Part shown: positions 18,692 to 26,861 of the stretch, one piece after another | Position numbering within the stretch: the stretch's first letter is position 1 | How the letters are laid out: the number at the start of each line of letters is the position of its first letter | Made by a program: the position numbers and the translations under genes | From: Falsigemmobacter faecalis | GTDB taxonomy: Bacteria; Pseudomonadota; Alphaproteobacteria; Rhodobacterales; Rhodobacteraceae | Direction: 5' to 3' | Assembly: GCF_003863335.1 (NCBI RefSeq) | Contig: NZ_RRAZ01000003.1 | Span: 62,001-126,000, forward strand | DNA: 64,000 nt | The notes under the pieces: generated by a model | Told to the model about the DNA's origin: nothing | The model's input: only the letters and a program-made list of their open reading frames with translations | Databases searched by the model: none

Positions 18692-19638
18692 GCGCCCGGG
18701 TTCTGACGGTCATCCTGAACTGGCGCACGCCTGAGATGACGCTCCAGGCCGCTGAGACGGCGGTGGCGGCCATGACGGGTGTTGAGGGCGGGATCATCAT
18801 CGTCGACAACGACAGCGGCGACGGCTCGGAAGCGCAGATCCGCGCGGGCGTGGCGGCGCGCGGCTGGGACCGGGTGCAGGTGCTCCAGGCGGGCCGCAAT
18901 GGCGGCTTCGGGGCCGGGAATAACGTCGGCATCCGTGCCGGTCTGCCCGGCGGGCAGCTGCCGGATTACGTCTATCTGCTGAACTCCGACGCTTTTCCCG
19001 CGCCCGAGACCATCACGCGGCTGCGCGATCATCTGGACGCTCATCCGCGGCTTGGCATGGCGGGGGGCTATGTCGGCGGCCCGGACGGGGTGCCGCATCA
19101 GACGCTCTTTCGCTTCCCCTCGATCGCCTCGGAGTTTGAGGGCGCGGCCCGCACCGGCCCGGTCACCCGGCTTTTGCGCCGCCATGTCGTGCCGCTGCCG
19201 ATCCCGCAGGTCCCCGTCTCTCCGGCGGATTGGAGTGCGGGATGCTCGCTGATGCTGCGCCAGCAGATGCTCGATCAGATCGGCCTCTTTGATGAGACCT
19301 TTTTCCTTTATTTTGAGGAAACCGACCTCTGCCGCCGTGCGGCCGGGGCGGGCTGGGGTCTGGACTATCTGCGCGATGCGCCGGTGGTTCATATCGGCTC
19401 TGAGAGCACGGGCATGAAGCGCTGGGCGCGCACGCCGGGCTATTGGTTTGACAGCCGCTGGCATTATTTTCGCAAACATCACGGGCGCAGCGGGGCGGTT
19501 TTCGCCACGCTGTCGCATCTGGCGGGCGGTCTGCTGCACCGGATGCGCGCGGCGCTCAGCGGCGGGGCGGTAGGGGATCCGCCCCATTTCCTGAAGGACC
19601 TTGCACGGCATATGCTGCGCCAGGGTAAGGGGGGTTAA
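18688..19638 (+). CDS. Family 2 glycosyltransferase (rhamnosyltransferase-like)
   Basis: This 316-residue cytoplasmic GT-A enzyme has VDNDSGDGSE (nucleotide-binding loop), NGGFGAGNNVGI, LLNSDAFP in place of DxD, and the acceptor-side FFLYFEETDLCRRA. This pattern fits the WbbL/RfbN-like rhamnosyltransferase group, though the sugar cannot be assigned. The start codon overlaps the PKS stop (ATGA), and its own TAA is followed directly by the ATG of the next gene. This places a glycosyl transfer step inside the PKS/NRPS operon. It may act on the assembly-line product or on a surface glycan. Confidence 0.87.
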   Translation: MSARVLTVILNWRTPEMTLQAAETAVAAMTGVEGGIIIVDNDSGDGSEAQIRAGVAARGWDRVQVLQAGRNGGFGAGNNVGIRAGLPGGQLPDYVYLLNSDAFPAPETITRLRDHLDAHPRLGMAGGYVGGPDGVPHQTLFRFPSIASEFEGAARTGPVTRLLRRHVVPLPIPQVPVSPADWSAGCSLMLRQQMLDQIGLFDETFFLYFEETDLCRRAAGAGWGLDYLRDAPVVHIGSESTGMKRWARTPGYWFDSRWHYFRKHHGRSGAVFATLSHLAGGLLHRMRAALSGGAVGDPPHFLKDLARHMLRQGKGG

Positions 19639-22600
19639 ATGCACAAGGCATTGTTTATCGGTAATGAATCGCTGCTGGCGGAATGCGTGTCGCTTTGGCG
19701 TGCGGCGGGGCATCAGGTGGCGGCGGTCATCACCCGCAACGCGGCCCTGGGTGCGCGGCTCTCGCAGGAGGGGATCACCGTCAGGGCCCCGGGAGAGCCG
19801 GTGCCCGAGGCGGGCTATGACTGGCTTTTCTCCATCGCCAATCTCTCGCTGGTGCCAGAGGATCTGCTGGCGAGGGCGCGTCATGGCGCGATCAACTTTC
19901 ACGATGGTCCGCTGCCGCGCCATGCCGGGCTGAACGCGCCGGTCTGGGCGCTGCTGGAGGGGGAGAGCCGCCACGGAATCACCTGGCATTTCATCGAGGG
20001 CGGCATTGACGAAGGCCGCATCCTTCTGACGCGCGGCTTTGACATTGCCCCCGATGATACGGCGCTGACGCTGAACACCCGGGCCTTTCAGGCGGCGCTG
20101 GAAAGCTTTGGCGATCTGGTGGCGCAGATCACCGAGAACCGCCTGCAGCCCCGGGCGCAGGACTTCAGCCAGCGCAGCTATCACGCCCGCGATGACCGCC
20201 CCGAGGCGGCGGCCCGGCTGGATTTCAACCGCCCCGCAGGGGAGCTGGCGCGGCTGGTGCGCGCGCTTGATCATGGCAGCTATACCAACCCGCTGGCCCT
20301 GCCGAAAATCCTCGGCGGCGGGCAGATCCTTGCGGTCAGCAGCGCCGAAGAGGTGCCGGGGCAGGGGGCCGCGGGAGAGATCCTTGCGCTTGATGCGGCT
20401 GGCCTGACGGTGGCCTGTGGCGGCGGCACGGCGCTTCGGCTGGGCGGGTTGCGCGATCTTCAGGGCGCGGCTTTCACCCCGCTGCAGGCTTTGCGCCAGG
20501 GTGAGGTGCTTCCCGCCCTCACCACCGGGGAGGCCGCGCAGATCACCGCCGCCCTCGCCGCCGTGACCCCTTCTGAGGGGCGCATTCGCGCGCTTTTGCG
20601 CCGCTTTACGCCGCTGGAGGTCACCCAGGTGCCTGCGGGCGCGGTTTCTGACTGGCAAAGCCTGCCACTGCCGCCGATCTCGGATGGGGCCATTGCGCTC
20701 TGGGCCTGTCGGATGGCGGGGGCAGAGACGGCGGATCTTTCCTTCAGCACCCAGGGCCTGCCGCAGGCGGCGGGCTATGTGGTGCCCTGGGCGCCGCTTC
20801 GTCTGACGGCGGTGGCCGGGGCGATGCCTGTCGATCATCAGGCCGCCCAGGGGGCTGCAGTGGCGCGGGCGGCGGGCGGGGCGGGCTTTGCGGCGGATCT
20901 GCCGCTTCGCACCCAGGGGGTGGCCCAGGTGCTGCAGCCGCAGGTCGCACTGTCAAAGGGCGGTGCGGTGGCGGGCAGCGTGATCACGCTTTCTCCGGGG
21001 GCGTTTCATTTTGACGCCGCCCGGCTGGACCCGGCGCTGGCGCGGTTGCTGGCCGACCGTCTGTTCGCCATGGAAGAGGCGCTGTCGCACGCGCCTGCGC
21101 GCCTCGGCGATATCCCGGGCCTGACCGGGGCAGAGCGGGATCTGGTGCTGAACGCCTGGAATGCCACCGCCGCGCCCTATGAAGCGCTGAGCATGTCTGC
21201 CGCCTTTGAGGCACAGGTTGCCCGCAACCCCGAGGCAGTGGCTCTGATCCATGAGGACCAGAGCCTGAGCTATGATGCGCTGAACCGCATGGCGAACCGT
21301 CTGGCGCATCTGCTGCGCGCGCGGGGCGTCGGGCCGGGGATGCTGGTGGGGCTGTCGCTGCGCCGCTCTCCCTGGCTGGTGGCCGGGGCGCTGGGCATTC
21401 TGAAGGCCGGGGCGGGCTATGTGCCGATGGACCCGTCTTATCCCGCCGACCGGCTGGCGCTCTTTCTGGAGGACAGCGGCGCGCCCCTGGTGGTGACGGA
21501 CCGCGCCAGCCAGGCGCTGCTGCCCGAAGGGGCGGTGGCCCTGGTGGTGGAAGATCTGCCGGAGGCGGCGCAGAGCAATCCCGAAGGCGGTGCGGGTCCG
21601 GAAGATCTGGCTTATCTCATCTATACCTCCGGCTCGACCGGGCGGCCCAAGGGGGTGATGCTGACCCACCGCAATGTGGCCAATTTCTTCGCGGGTATGG
21701 ATGCGCGCATCGGCACCGATCCGGGCACCTGGCTGGCGGTCACTTCGCTTTCCTTTGATATCTCTGTTCTTGAACTGTTCTGGACCCTGTCGCGCGGCTT
21801 TCGCCTGGTGGTCATGGGAGAAGAGGAGCGCAGTCTGGTCGCAGGGGGCGGCACGGCCACCGCCGCTGTTGCGGGTGGCATGGAGTTCAGCCTCTATTAC
21901 TGGGGCAATGACGACGGCGCAGGCCCTGCGAAATATCATCTGCTGCTGGAGGGCGCGCGCTTTGCCGATCAGCATGGCTTTACCGCCGTCTGGACGCCGG
22001 AGCGGCATTTCCACGCCTTTGGCGGCCCCTATCCCAACCCTTCGGTGACCGGGGCTGCGGTGGCTGCGGTGACCCGCAATCTCGCCGTGCGGGCAGGCTC
22101 CTGCGTGGCGCCGCTGCATCATCCGGCGCGGATCGCTGAGGAATGGGCGGTGATCGACAATCTGACCAATGGCCGGACGGGGATTGCCATGGCCTCCGGC
22201 TGGCAGCCGGAAGACTTTGTGCTGCGTCCTGAGAACACGCCCCCCGCCAACCGCAAAGCACTCTTTGACAGCATTGAGACCGTGCGCAGGCTCTGGCGCG
22301 GAGAGGCGGTGGAATTTCCGCAAAAAAGCGGTGAGATGCTGCCGGTTATCACCCAGCCCCGCCCGGTCCAGGCCGAGCTTCCGGTCTGGGTCACCACCGC
22401 CGGCAATGCCGAGAGCTGGCGTGAGGCCGGGCGCATCGGTGCCCATGTGCTGACCCACCTCCTGGGCCAGACCCTGGCAGAGGTGCGTGAGAAGATCGCC
22501 ATCTATCACCAGGCGCTCAGAGAGAATGGCCGTGACCCGAAAGACCACAAGGTCACCCTGATGCTGCATACCTTCCTTGGCACCAGCACCGAGGAGGCCC

Positions 22601-24186
22601 GCCGCATCGCCCGGGAGCCGATGAAGGACTACCTGCGCTCGGCAGCGGGGCTGATCAAGCAATATGCCTGGGCCTTCCCGGCCTTCAAAAAGCCCGCGGG
22701 GGTGACCGATCCCGGTGCGCTCGATCTGCGCGATCTCGGCGAGGAGGAGATGGAGGCGATCCTCGACTTCGCCTTTGAGCGCTATTTCGCGGATTCGGGC
22801 CTCTTTGGCACGGTAGAGCAGGCGCTTGCGCGGGTGGCAGAGGTTCAGGCCATCGGCGTGACCGAGATCGCCTGTCTGATCGATTACGGCATCGCGCCGG
22901 AGGTGGTGCTGGCCGGGCTGCGCCCGCTGGCGCAGGTGGTGGCCAAGGCCGGGCCTGCCGCAGGGGGGGCAGCACCTGAGGCGGGGGATTACTCCATCGC
23001 CGCGCAGATCCGCCGCCATGGGGTGACCCATCTGCAGTGTACCCCCTCAATGGCGCGGATGATCGCCATGAATGAGCAGAGCCGCGCCGCGCTGGGGCAG
23101 CTCTCGCTGATGATGATCGGCGGAGAGGCGCTGCCCGGGGCCCTGGTGCGCGATCTGCGTCAGGCGGGGGTGGGGCGCATCCTCAATATGTATGGCCCGA
23201 CCGAGACGACGATCTGGTCCACCACCGAGGAAGCCTCTGAGGGCGAGGCCGTGGTGAATATCGGCACCCCCATCCTCAACACCCGGGTCTATGTGCTGAC
23301 CGAAGAGATGGAGCCCTGCGCCATCGGCGTGGCGGGCGAGCTGTGGATCGGCGGCGAGGGCGTGGCGCGTGGCTACTGGCAGCGCCCGGACCTCACGGAG
23401 GAGCGGTTTAAGCCCGATCCCTTCCATGCCGGGGGCCGCATCTACCGCACCGGCGATCTGGTGCGCTGGCGGGCGGATGGCAGGCTTGATTTTCTGGGGC
23501 GGGCCGATTTCCAGGTGAAGCTGCGCGGCTACCGCATTGAGCTGGGCGAGATTGAGGCGGTGCTGGAGGCCGCGCCCGGAGTGCGGCAGGCGGTGGTTCT
23601 TGCGCGTGAGGATGTGCCGGGGGATCTGCGGCTGGTGGGCTATGTGACCTCCGACAGCTGGCTGGTGCCCGAAACGCTGCTCTCTGAGGTGGCAAAGCAG
23701 CTCCCCGCCCATATGGTGCCGGGGCAGATCGTAAAGCTGGCCGCCTTTCCGCTGACGCCGAACCGCAAGGTTGACCGTAAGGCGCTGCCCGCGCCTCAGG
23801 TCGCTGCCGTGCGGGCTGAGGCATTCGAGGCGCCGGAGGCCGGGGTCCAGGGTGTCATTGCCGCCGTCTGGCAGAAGGTGCTGAACCTGCCCCAGGTCAG
23901 CGCCCAGGACAATTTCTTCGCGCTGGGCGGGCATTCGCTGCTGGCGGTGCAGGCCCATCGGGAAATCCGCGAGGCGCTGGGCACGACGCGGCTCTCGATT
24001 ACCGATATCTTCCGCTTCCCGACCCTGAAGGCGCTGGCGGATCACCTCGGGGCGGCCCGGACACCGCCGCCTGCCGCCCCTGCGGCCTCTGCCCTGGCCG
24101 CTCCTGCGGCAGAGACCGGCAACAGCCGCCTTGATGCCATGCTGGCCCGCCGCGCGCTTCGCGCCAGCCGGGGGCAGTCGGCATGA
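19639..24186 (+). CDS. Hybrid formyltransferase-adenylation(luciferase-like monooxygenase)-carrier protein
   Basis: This 1515-residue NRPS-type protein has these parts in order. A formyltransferase (1-250) has Asn86, His88 (INFHDGPLP) and Asp124 (GGIDEGR), matching the methionyl-tRNA formyltransferase triad and its spacing. Next is a region (about 290-500) resembling only the tail of a condensation domain (HFDAARLDPALARLLADR..DLVLNAWNATAAPYE), with no HHxxxDG. An adenylation domain starts near 515, with YLIYTSGSTGRPKG at 659-672 and SFDIS. A luciferase-like FMN monooxygenase is inserted at about 748-1100. The adenylation domain then resumes (NMYGPTETT, GYRIELGEIE), and a carrier domain has Ser1433 in GGHSLL. 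Similar insertions are known as the MupA/Atu3671 type. The retained Asp in FDIS fits an amino acid substrate. There is no thioesterase. Confidence 0.9.
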   Translation: MHKALFIGNESLLAECVSLWRAAGHQVAAVITRNAALGARLSQEGITVRAPGEPVPEAGYDWLFSIANLSLVPEDLLARARHGAINFHDGPLPRHAGLNAPVWALLEGESRHGITWHFIEGGIDEGRILLTRGFDIAPDDTALTLNTRAFQAALESFGDLVAQITENRLQPRAQDFSQRSYHARDDRPEAAARLDFNRPAGELARLVRALDHGSYTNPLALPKILGGGQILAVSSAEEVPGQGAAGEILALDAAGLTVACGGGTALRLGGLRDLQGAAFTPLQALRQGEVLPALTTGEAAQITAALAAVTPSEGRIRALLRRFTPLEVTQVPAGAVSDWQSLPLPPISDGAIALWACRMAGAETADLSFSTQGLPQAAGYVVPWAPLRLTAVAGAMPVDHQAAQGAAVARAAGGAGFAADLPLRTQGVAQVLQPQVALSKGGAVAGSVITLSPGAFHFDAARLDPALARLLADRLFAMEEALSHAPARLGDIPGLTGAERDLVLNAWNATAAPYEALSMSAAFEAQVARNPEAVALIHEDQSLSYDALNRMANRLAHLLRARGVGPGMLVGLSLRRSPWLVAGALGILKAGAGYVPMDPSYPADRLALFLEDSGAPLVVTDRASQALLPEGAVALVVEDLPEAAQSNPEGGAGPEDLAYLIYTSGSTGRPKGVMLTHRNVANFFAGMDARIGTDPGTWLAVTSLSFDISVLELFWTLSRGFRLVVMGEEERSLVAGGGTATAAVAGGMEFSLYYWGNDDGAGPAKYHLLLEGARFADQHGFTAVWTPERHFHAFGGPYPNPSVTGAAVAAVTRNLAVRAGSCVAPLHHPARIAEEWAVIDNLTNGRTGIAMASGWQPEDFVLRPENTPPANRKALFDSIETVRRLWRGEAVEFPQKSGEMLPVITQPRPVQAELPVWVTTAGNAESWREAGRIGAHVLTHLLGQTLAEVREKIAIYHQALRENGRDPKDHKVTLMLHTFLGTSTEEARRIAREPMKDYLRSAAGLIKQYAWAFPAFKKPAGVTDPGALDLRDLGEEEMEAILDFAFERYFADSGLFGTVEQALARVAEVQAIGVTEIACLIDYGIAPEVVLAGLRPLAQVVAKAGPAAGGAAPEAGDYSIAAQIRRHGVTHLQCTPSMARMIAMNEQSRAALGQLSLMMIGGEALPGALVRDLRQAGVGRILNMYGPTETTIWSTTEEASEGEAVVNIGTPILNTRVYVLTEEMEPCAIGVAGELWIGGEGVARGYWQRPDLTEERFKPDPFHAGGRIYRTGDLVRWRADGRLDFLGRADFQVKLRGYRIELGEIEAVLEAAPGVRQAVVLAREDVPGDLRLVGYVTSDSWLVPETLLSEVAKQLPAHMVPGQIVKLAAFPLTPNRKVDRKALPAPQVAAVRAEAFEAPEAGVQGVIAAVWQKVLNLPQVSAQDNFFALGGHSLLAVQAHREIREALGTTRLSITDIFRFPTLKALADHLGAARTPPPAAPAASALAAPAAETGNSRLDAMLARRALRASRGQSA

Positions 24187-24884
24187 GCAGGAAGGCCGCC
24201 GCTCTGACGCTGCTGCGCGGGCTCTTTCCGGGGGCCGTGGCGGGCTTTGGGGCCGCTGAGGCCGCAGAGGGCGGGCAGCTTTACCCGGGCGAGCAGGCGG
24301 GCACTCCGGGGCGTGTGGTGCCCCATCGTCAGGCCGAGTTTCTGGCCGGGCGCATGGCCGCCCGCGCCGCCATGGCGGATCTCGGCTTTGCCCCTGCGGC
24401 GGTGCCACGCGGGGCGGATCGGGCACCGCTCTGGCCGGAGGGGCTTTGCGGCAGCCTGACCCATACCGAAGGGCTGGCCCTTGCGGTGGTCCTGCGGCAG
24501 GGGCTGCTGAGCCCGGGGCTTGATCTCGAACCGGCGACGGATCTTCCGGCGGAGCTGATCCCCGCGATCCTGACCCCGGCAGAGCGGATCTGGGCCGCCG
24601 CGCAGCCGCAGCCGGGCCTGGCCGCGCGGCTGATCTTCGTGGCCAAAGAGGCGGGCTATAAAGCACAATACCCCCTCAGCCGCAGCCTTCTGAGCTTTCA
24701 GGAGGCCGAGTTTGAGCAAACCACCCCCGGCCGGTTCCGGCTGCGCCTTTTGCGCGCGGCAGGGGGGCTGCCCGCAGCCACGGTGCTTGAGGGCCGCTGG
24801 GATGCGGGCTCGGGGTTCATTCTGGCGGGGGCCACGCTGCCCGCCCTGACGACGGAGGGCTGCCAATGCAGCGGCGCAGCATGA
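24183..24884 (+). CDS. 4'-phosphopantetheinyl transferase (EntD-like)
   Basis: This 233-residue enzyme moves phosphopantetheine from CoA onto carrier-protein serines. The family motifs are EFLAGRMAARAAM, LCGSLTHTEG, the metal-binding GLDLEP, and FVAKEAGYKAQYP (the WxxKEAxxK-type motif with Val in place of the usual Ser). It overlaps the hybrid NRPS gene by 4 bp. Its obvious targets are Ser1768 of the PKS and Ser1433 of the NRPS-type protein. Having its own transferase in the operon supports a self-contained assembly line. The 3' end overlaps the next start by 19 bp. Confidence 0.88.
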   Translation: MSRKAAALTLLRGLFPGAVAGFGAAEAAEGGQLYPGEQAGTPGRVVPHRQAEFLAGRMAARAAMADLGFAPAAVPRGADRAPLWPEGLCGSLTHTEGLALAVVLRQGLLSPGLDLEPATDLPAELIPAILTPAERIWAAAQPQPGLAARLIFVAKEAGYKAQYPLSRSLLSFQEAEFEQTTPGRFRLRLLRAAGGLPAATVLEGRWDAGSGFILAGATLPALTTEGCQCSGAA

Positions 24885-25837
24885 TCGGTGCAGGGCTTGC
24901 CCTGCTGGGACTTGGGGCGGCGGGGGGCGGCTATGCGCTCTGGCGTCGCAAAAGCGGCAGGCTGCCGCTGCCGCCGCTGCCACCCATGGCCGAAGAGGCC
25001 GCTTTCCTGGCCGATTTCAACGCTCCCCTGACGCCGCCGTCCGGCCCGCTGCGGGTCTTTCACATCGGCCATTCGCTGGTCGGGCGCGAGATGCCGGCCT
25101 TTCTGGCGCAGATGGCGGGGCATGAATATGAAAGCCAGCTCGGCTGGGGCACCTCGCTGCGCGAGCATTGGGAAGAGCGTCTGACCATCAACGGCTTTGA
25201 TGTGGAGAACGCCCATCCCCGCTATCGCCCGGCCCGGGCGGCGCTGGCCTCGGGCGAGTATGACGCCCTGGTGCTGACGGAGATGTCTTCGGTGGCTGAC
25301 AGTCTGCGCTGGCATGCCACGCCGAATTACATCGCCGAATGGGCAAAGGCGGCGCGGGCCGGACGGCCGGATATCAGGGTTTATCTCTATCAGTCCTGGC
25401 CCAATCTCGACACCCCCGGCGGCTGGGAGGCGCAGACCGATGCGCAGCTGCCGCAGTATTGGATCGGTGAGTTTCTGCGCCGCGCCCATGCCGCAGGCTC
25501 AGGCCCCGTGCATCTGATCCCGGCGGGGGCGGTCCTGCTGGCTGCCGTGCGCGCGGCAGAGGCCGGGCAGATCCCCGGCGTCACCGAGCGCCAGGCCTTC
25601 TTTTCGGTGTCGCCCGAGGGGGTGCCCGATACGGTGCATATGAGCGATCTGGGGGCCTGGCTGGTGGCCCTGACCCATTTCGCGGTGCTTTATCATCAGG
25701 TGCCTGAGAGGCCGCTGACAGAGGTGAGCCACCCCGATGGCCGCAGCTTCTCGCTGAGCCCGGAGACCGCGCAGGCCCTGGCGGGCGTGGTGCGCGGCGT
25801 GATCGCTGGCCAGCCGGGAACCGGAGTGGTGCTGTGA
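24866..25837 (+). CDS. Membrane-anchored or exported SGNH/GDSL-type hydrolase
   Basis: This 323-residue protein has an N-terminal QRRSMIGAGLALLGLGAAGG segment that could be a Tat/Sec signal or anchor. Residues 63-72 contain FHIGHSLV, where Ser70 replaces the GDSL serine. A late DTVHMSD supplies the Asp-x-x-His pair. The fold is therefore the SGNH esterase/acyltransferase type, probably acting outside the cytoplasm. It overlaps the phosphopantetheinyl transferase gene by 19 bp. Linked to glycosyltransferases, it could add or remove acyl groups on a glycan, or release the assembly-line product. The middle of the protein (STYD-like region, about 150-215) matches nothing I recognise. Confidence 0.75.
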   Translation: MQRRSMIGAGLALLGLGAAGGGYALWRRKSGRLPLPPLPPMAEEAAFLADFNAPLTPPSGPLRVFHIGHSLVGREMPAFLAQMAGHEYESQLGWGTSLREHWEERLTINGFDVENAHPRYRPARAALASGEYDALVLTEMSSVADSLRWHATPNYIAEWAKAARAGRPDIRVYLYQSWPNLDTPGGWEAQTDAQLPQYWIGEFLRRAHAAGSGPVHLIPAGAVLLAAVRAAEAGQIPGVTERQAFFSVSPEGVPDTVHMSDLGAWLVALTHFAVLYHQVPERPLTEVSHPDGRSFSLSPETAQALAGVVRGVIAGQPGTGVVL

Positions 25838-26031
25838 ACCCTGCCTTTCGGGCGCTTCCCCCCTTGATGCGGGGGGCTGCGAAAACCGGGCGCGGCCTGA
25901 TCCCGCGCCGGAGCCATGGCCCGAAGCTCAGATCTCTGACCTGGGCGCGCGGCCTCGCAGAGGGCGCATCGCTGTGCAGCCCTGGCGGCCGTCAGACGGG
26001 AGAAAAGCTGTCCCGGAGGGCGCGGGCATGA
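25834..26031 (+). CDS. Small hypothetical ORF between SGNH hydrolase and glycosyltransferase
   Basis: A 65-codon GTG-started frame overlaps the upstream stop (GTGA, 25834-25837) and also overlaps the next gene's start (ATGA, 26028-26031). Without it the 190 bp between the two genes would be empty. The predicted peptide is basic, with many Arg and Gly and no clear domain, signal or membrane segment. The overlap on both sides suggests coupling but could be chance in GC-rich DNA, and the residue composition is not convincing. Confidence 0.2.
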   Translation: MNPAFRALPPLMRGAAKTGRGLIPRRSHGPKLRSLTWARGLAEGASLCSPGGRQTGEKLSRRARA

Positions 26032-26861
26032 AACTCTCGGTGATCCTGCCCGCCAGCAATGAGGCGGAGTATATCGGCAGCTGCCTGCAGGCGCTGCTGG
26101 CCTCTGAGCCGGTCGCGGGCGGGGCCGAGGTGATCGTGGTGGCCAATGGCTGCCGCGATGCGACCGCCGATGTGGCGCGCAGTTTTGCCCCTGCAGCGGG
26201 GACAGCAGGCTGGGGCCTGAGGGTGCTGGAGCGTGCAGAGGGCGGCAAAACCGCCGCGCTGACCTCCGGAGACGGCCTGGCTCTCGGGGAGATCCGCGCC
26301 TATCTGGACGCCGATGTCTGCGTCTCTCCTCCGCTGATGGCGGCCCTGACGCGCGCGCTCGCCGGGCGCAGCGGCGCAGCCTATGGCAGTGGTCAGGCGG
26401 TTTTGCCGCCTGCGAAATCCATGCTTTCGCGGGCCTATGGGCGTTTCTGGCAAAGCCTGCCCTTTAATCGCGACACCACGGCGCCGGGCTATGGGCTTTT
26501 TGCGGTGAATGAGGCGGGCCGCGCCCGCTGGGGGGCTTTTCCGCAGATCATTTCAGATGACACCTTTGTGCGGCTTTCCTTTGCCCCGCCTGAGCGGCTC
26601 TCGGTGCCTTACAGCTATACCTGGCCGCTGGCCGAGGGCTTTGCCCGCCTTGTGCGGGTGCGGCGGCGGCAGAACCAGGGGGTGGCTGAGATCGCGGCGC
26701 TTTATCCGCATCTGCTGGCCAACAGCGATCACCCGCGGCTCAGCGCCGGGGGGCTTGCGGCTTTGGCATTGCGCGAACCGACAGGCTTTCTCGCCTATGG
26801 CCTGGTGGCCCTGGCCGTGCGGCTGGGCCGGGCAGAGCGCGGCTGGACGCGCGGGCGTTAA
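26028..26861 (+). CDS. Family 2 glycosyltransferase
   Basis: This 277-residue GT-A enzyme opens with the typical MKLSVILPASNEAEYIGSCL, followed by VIVVANGCRDATAD. It has YLDADVCV as the DxD metal site, then ISDDTFVRLSF. GGAGGG at 26015-26020 sets the ATG at 26028; an upstream in-frame start at 25974 has no such signal. It is in line with the operon and 190 bp after the SGNH gene. Its TAA stop shares the TTAA at 26858-26861 with the convergent next gene. Donor and acceptor are unknown. Confidence 0.82.
   Translation: MKLSVILPASNEAEYIGSCLQALLASEPVAGGAEVIVVANGCRDATADVARSFAPAAGTAGWGLRVLERAEGGKTAALTSGDGLALGEIRAYLDADVCVSPPLMAALTRALAGRSGAAYGSGQAVLPPAKSMLSRAYGRFWQSLPFNRDTTAPGYGLFAVNEAGRARWGAFPQIISDDTFVRLSFAPPERLSVPYSYTWPLAEGFARLVRVRRRQNQGVAEIAALYPHLLANSDHPRLSAGGLAALALREPTGFLAYGLVALAVRLGRAERGWTRGR

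Noticed and set aside
18601-20838. 745-residue antisense frame across the glycosyltransferase and formyltransferase
   Set aside because: No recognisable motif, unusual composition, and it spans two coupled genes with clear motifs on the other strand.
20953-23031. 692-residue antisense frame opposite the adenylation/monooxygenase region
   Set aside because: It is only the complement of conserved adenylation and monooxygenase motifs.
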